A program made the position numbers and the translations under genes. This document shows positions 14,893-16,361 of a stretch of 16,361 bases of DNA, piece by piece. The DNA is from Geobacter sp. (GTDB taxonomy: Bacteria > Desulfobacterota > Desulfuromonadia > Geobacterales > DSM-12255), in assembly GCA_012026855.1 (NCBI GenBank), contig VEOV01000094.1, positions 1-16,361 on the forward strand, in the 5' to 3' direction. The notes beneath the pieces are model-generated. The model saw only the letters and a program-made list of their open reading frames with translations, did not search any database and was not told the origin of the DNA. Position 1 is the first letter of the stretch; each line of letters opens with the position of its first letter.

Positions 14893-14921
14893 ATTGTATT
14901 CTAATGAAAGGGTGAGGTCAA
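14893..14921 (-). promoter_or_regulatory. Sigma-70 promoter of the receiver-domain gene
   Basis: On the minus strand TTGACC (complement of 14916-14921) and TACAAT (complement of 14893-14898) are exactly 17 nt apart, each with one mismatch to consensus. The start would lie near 14886, at the palindrome TTCTAGAA (14882-14889), leaving a leader of about 27 nt. Confidence 0.7.
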
Positions 14922-15004
14922 GGGCTTAATATATTATTTTTCTCTGATAATAGCAGTGATTCTGACTGTTTATCGGGACAAGATTAGTCTGGTTGGGAAG
15001 GGGA

Positions 15005-15030
15005 GAGGGGGAGGCTGTTGCCTCCCCCTT
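15005..15030 (-). terminator. G/C-rich hairpin after tal
   Basis: GGGGGAGGC (15007-15015) and GCCTCCCCC (15020-15028) form a perfect 9-bp stem with a TGTT loop, extendable by an A-T and a G-U pair. It follows the tal stop by about 13 nt on the minus strand. The tail is CT-rich rather than a U-run, so termination is probable but not canonical. Confidence 0.55.
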
Positions 15031-15042
15031 GAATGGAACTAG

Positions 15043-15687
15043 CTACTTGGGGACTTTTTCCCAGTCTTCCAGAAACTTCTTTATACCGGCATCGGTGAGC
15101 GGATGCTTGGCAAGTTGCATCATGACGCTGAAAGGGATCGTGGCAACATCGGCTCCGATCAGTGCCGAGTCGAGGACATGAATCGGGTTGCGGACGCTGG
15201 CAACGATAATTTCAGTTTCATAGCCGTAGTTGTCGAGTATGGTTCTGATCTCCTCAATGATATTGATGCCATCCTGGGAGATGTCGTCCAGCCTGCCGAC
15301 AAACGGGGACACATAGGTTGCACCTGCCTTGGCGGCCAGCAGGGCCTGCAGCGGACTGAAGATCAGGGTGACATTGGTCTTGATCCCCTTTGCCGTGAGG
15401 GTCTTGGTCGCTTTCAGACCTTCTGCGGTCATGGGCAGCTTGACAACAATGTTCTTGTGGATTTTGGCCAACTTGTCCGCTTCCTTGACCATGCCGTCAT
15501 GATCGAGGGAGATGACTTCTGCCGAGATCGGTCCGTCAACTATGGAGGTGATCTCTTTGATGACCTCTTCGAATTTGCGCCCTGACTTGGCAATGAGCGA
15601 CGGGTTGGTGGTAACACCGTCCACCAGACCGAGGGCATTGGCCTCTCTGATTTCATTTACATCTGCTGTGTCGATAAAAAACTTCAT
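15043..15687 (-). CDS. tal: Transaldolase, small (TalC/FSA-like) type
   Basis: A 214-aa TIM-barrel enzyme of the non-oxidative pentose phosphate pathway, transferring a dihydroxyacetone unit between sugar phosphates through a Schiff base. The Schiff-base lysine is K83 in NIVVKLPMT. Other signatures are FFIDTADVNEI, VTTNPSL, TNVTLIFSPLQA, SPFVGRLDD and ASVRNP. At the positions that separate fructose-6-phosphate aldolase from true transaldolase, E57 (SAEV) and F129 (SPFVGR) are the transaldolase-type residues, according to published comparisons as I recall them. GGAGG lies 4 nt before the ATG. The gene is 15 nt downstream of the YHS-like gene, in one operon with folK, and ends at a G/C hairpin. 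Confidence 0.94.
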   Translation of the reverse strand: MKFFIDTADVNEIREANALGLVDGVTTNPSLIAKSGRKFEEVIKEITSIVDGPISAEVISLDHDGMVKEADKLAKIHKNIVVKLPMTAEGLKATKTLTAKGIKTNVTLIFSPLQALLAAKAGATYVSPFVGRLDDISQDGINIIEEIRTILDNYGYETEIIVASVRNPIHVLDSALIGADVATIPFSVMMQLAKHPLTDAGIKKFLEDWEKVPK

Positions 15688-15702
15688 GCTTCCTCCGTGA
15701 GT

Positions 15703-15951
15703 TTAAATTGATCCGCTGTTGAGTTTTTCCTGATATTTATCCAGACACTCCCTGGAACAGAAGTAGATGCGCTGCCCCTCAAGTCGTCCTACTGTGGCGT
15801 CTTCCGGCGTTACATAGATGCCGCAAACCGGATCTTGAAAGGTTTCGCTGCCGGCCAGCACCGTTTTTTCTGGTTTGTGTGCTCCGGCCAGCAAACTTTT
15901 GATAATTCGGAAACCAATATAGCCCAGCAAGAGCCATAGTAAGAAACGCAT
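15703..15951 (-). CDS. Small membrane-anchored YHS-like protein (82 aa)
   Basis: Residues about 3-22 (FLLWLLLGYIGFRIIKSLLA) form an N-terminal membrane helix. After a short linker comes a YHS/TRASH-type metal-binding half-finger: DPVCGIYV with C43, then YFCSRECLDKY with C65 and C69. The spacing resembles YHS domains of metal transporters and mono-oxygenases, and small proteins of this layout are found as hypothetical proteins in related bacteria. GAGGT lies about 7 nt before the ATG. It starts 9 nt after the folK stop and ends 15 nt before tal, so co-translation is likely. The metal and role are unknown. Confidence 0.8.
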   Translation of the reverse strand: MRFLLWLLLGYIGFRIIKSLLAGAHKPEKTVLAGSETFQDPVCGIYVTPEDATVGRLEGQRIYFCSRECLDKYQEKLNSGSI

Positions 15952-15960
15952 GTCTTTACC

Positions 15961-16361
15961 TCAGATCCTGGTGACTTTGGCTCCTGCCGGCAGTGTCTTG
16001 AGCAGTTCTCGGATGGATTTTCCGCACACCGGGTGAATAAAATCAGGGGCAATATCCGCCAGTGGCGCCAGAACGAATCTCCGTTCAGTGATGTGCGGGT
16101 GGGGCAGTATCAATGCTGGCGGCTCGTTTATGATCTCCGGCCCGTAAAACAGCAGGTCAAGATCGATGTTGCGCGGCCCCCAGTGGAGTTCACGCTGCCG
16201 CTGAAAAACAGTTGTTTCAATCTCAAGCAGGGCAGTCAGAAGTTCCCGAGGCGCGATGACACTGGACAGCCGGGCAACTGCGTTGAGGAAGTTCTCCTGC
16301 AGCGGGCCGCCGACCGGTTCGGTGTCGTAAAATGGTGACAGTGCGGTGATTTTCGTGCCGG
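15961..16361 (-). CDS. folK: 2-amino-4-hydroxy-6-hydroxymethyldihydropteridine pyrophosphokinase (HPPK), C-terminal part
   Basis: HPPK transfers pyrophosphate from ATP to the pterin precursor of folate in the cytosol. The frame is open to the end of the window, so the start lies outside; 132 complete codons of roughly 160-170 are visible, read on the minus strand to the TGA at 15961-15963. Family signatures are SPFYDTEPVGG, NFLNAVARL, the catalytic and ATP/pterin-binding WGPRNIDLDLLFYG, LPHPHITERRFVLAPLADIAP and a late LLKTLP. It is the first visible gene of a folK / YHS-like / tal operon. Nothing appears truncated apart from the window edge. Confidence 0.94.
   Translation of the reverse strand, partial: GTKITALSPFYDTEPVGGPLQENFLNAVARLSSVIAPRELLTALLEIETTVFQRQRELHWGPRNIDLDLLFYGPEIINEPPALILPHPHITERRFVLAPLADIAPDFIHPVCGKSIRELLKTLPAGAKVTRI

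Noticed and set aside
14995..15002. KOPS-like octamer GGGAAGGG
   Set aside because: A single G-rich octamer next to a G-run hairpin; one copy in 16 kb carries no orientation signal.
1..16361. CRISPR array, insertion sequence, prophage or toxin-antitoxin module
   Set aside because: No regularly spaced repeats, transposase, integrase or paired small toxin genes were seen on either strand.

Overview
The window looks like a chromosomal segment from a member of the Geobacteraceae / Desulfuromonadales (Desulfobacterota). The basis is the mix of genes: selenocysteine synthase, a sigma-54 type response regulator, a secreted triheme c-type cytochrome with a paired CXXCH domain, RNase J together with a full-length FtsK, and G+C-rich coding sequence with mostly strong GGAGG-type ribosome sites. 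The taxon is inferred from gene content and recollection of the group, not from a search. No phage, transposon, CRISPR array or toxin-antitoxin module was seen; this is mostly ordinary core chromosome.

Layout. (1) 1-597: the 3' end of selA, meeting a convergent NtrC-type response regulator (584-2038, minus) with a 14-nt overlap of coding sequence. (2) 2039-2401: a 363-nt divergent intergenic region with a good sigma-70 promoter for the regulator and a cluster of repeated TTTGA-x-CAG-type motifs, including a perfect 10-bp inverted repeat; it also lies upstream of a triheme cytochrome (2402-3049) and a small unknown ORF (3122-3364). (3) 3441-5709, minus strand: ssb with its own terminator, then cysM translationally coupled to a ChaN-like haem-binding lipoprotein gene through a TTGA stop/start overlap. 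(4) 5794-13518, plus strand: a sigma-70-like promoter divergent from ssb drives a 60-aa two-helix membrane protein, a 134-aa membrane-anchored repeat-like protein and rnj (RNase J). After a 116-nt possibly repetitive spacer come ftsK, a sensor histidine kinase, a double-ACT GcvR-like protein and def, closed by a strong bidirectional terminator. (5) 13584-13660, minus: tRNA-Arg(UCG) with encoded CCA and a recognisable promoter. (6) 13783-14385: a DedA/VTT membrane protein with its terminator. (7) 14488-14859, minus: a stand-alone receiver-domain protein with a near-consensus promoter. (8) 15043-16361, minus: folK (5' end outside the window), a small membrane-anchored YHS-like protein and a small-type transaldolase, tightly spaced as one operon.

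Functionally the segment combines selenocysteine-tRNA synthesis, cysteine synthesis, haem/cytochrome handling, RNA turnover, chromosome segregation, N-terminal protein processing, folate synthesis and pentose-phosphate chemistry. Two response regulators and one histidine kinase are present, none next to an obvious partner. The points most worth a second look are the repeated operator-like motif between the sigma-54 regulator and the cytochrome, the 116-nt element between rnj and ftsK, and the uncharacterised small membrane proteins ahead of rnj and inside the folK-tal operon.
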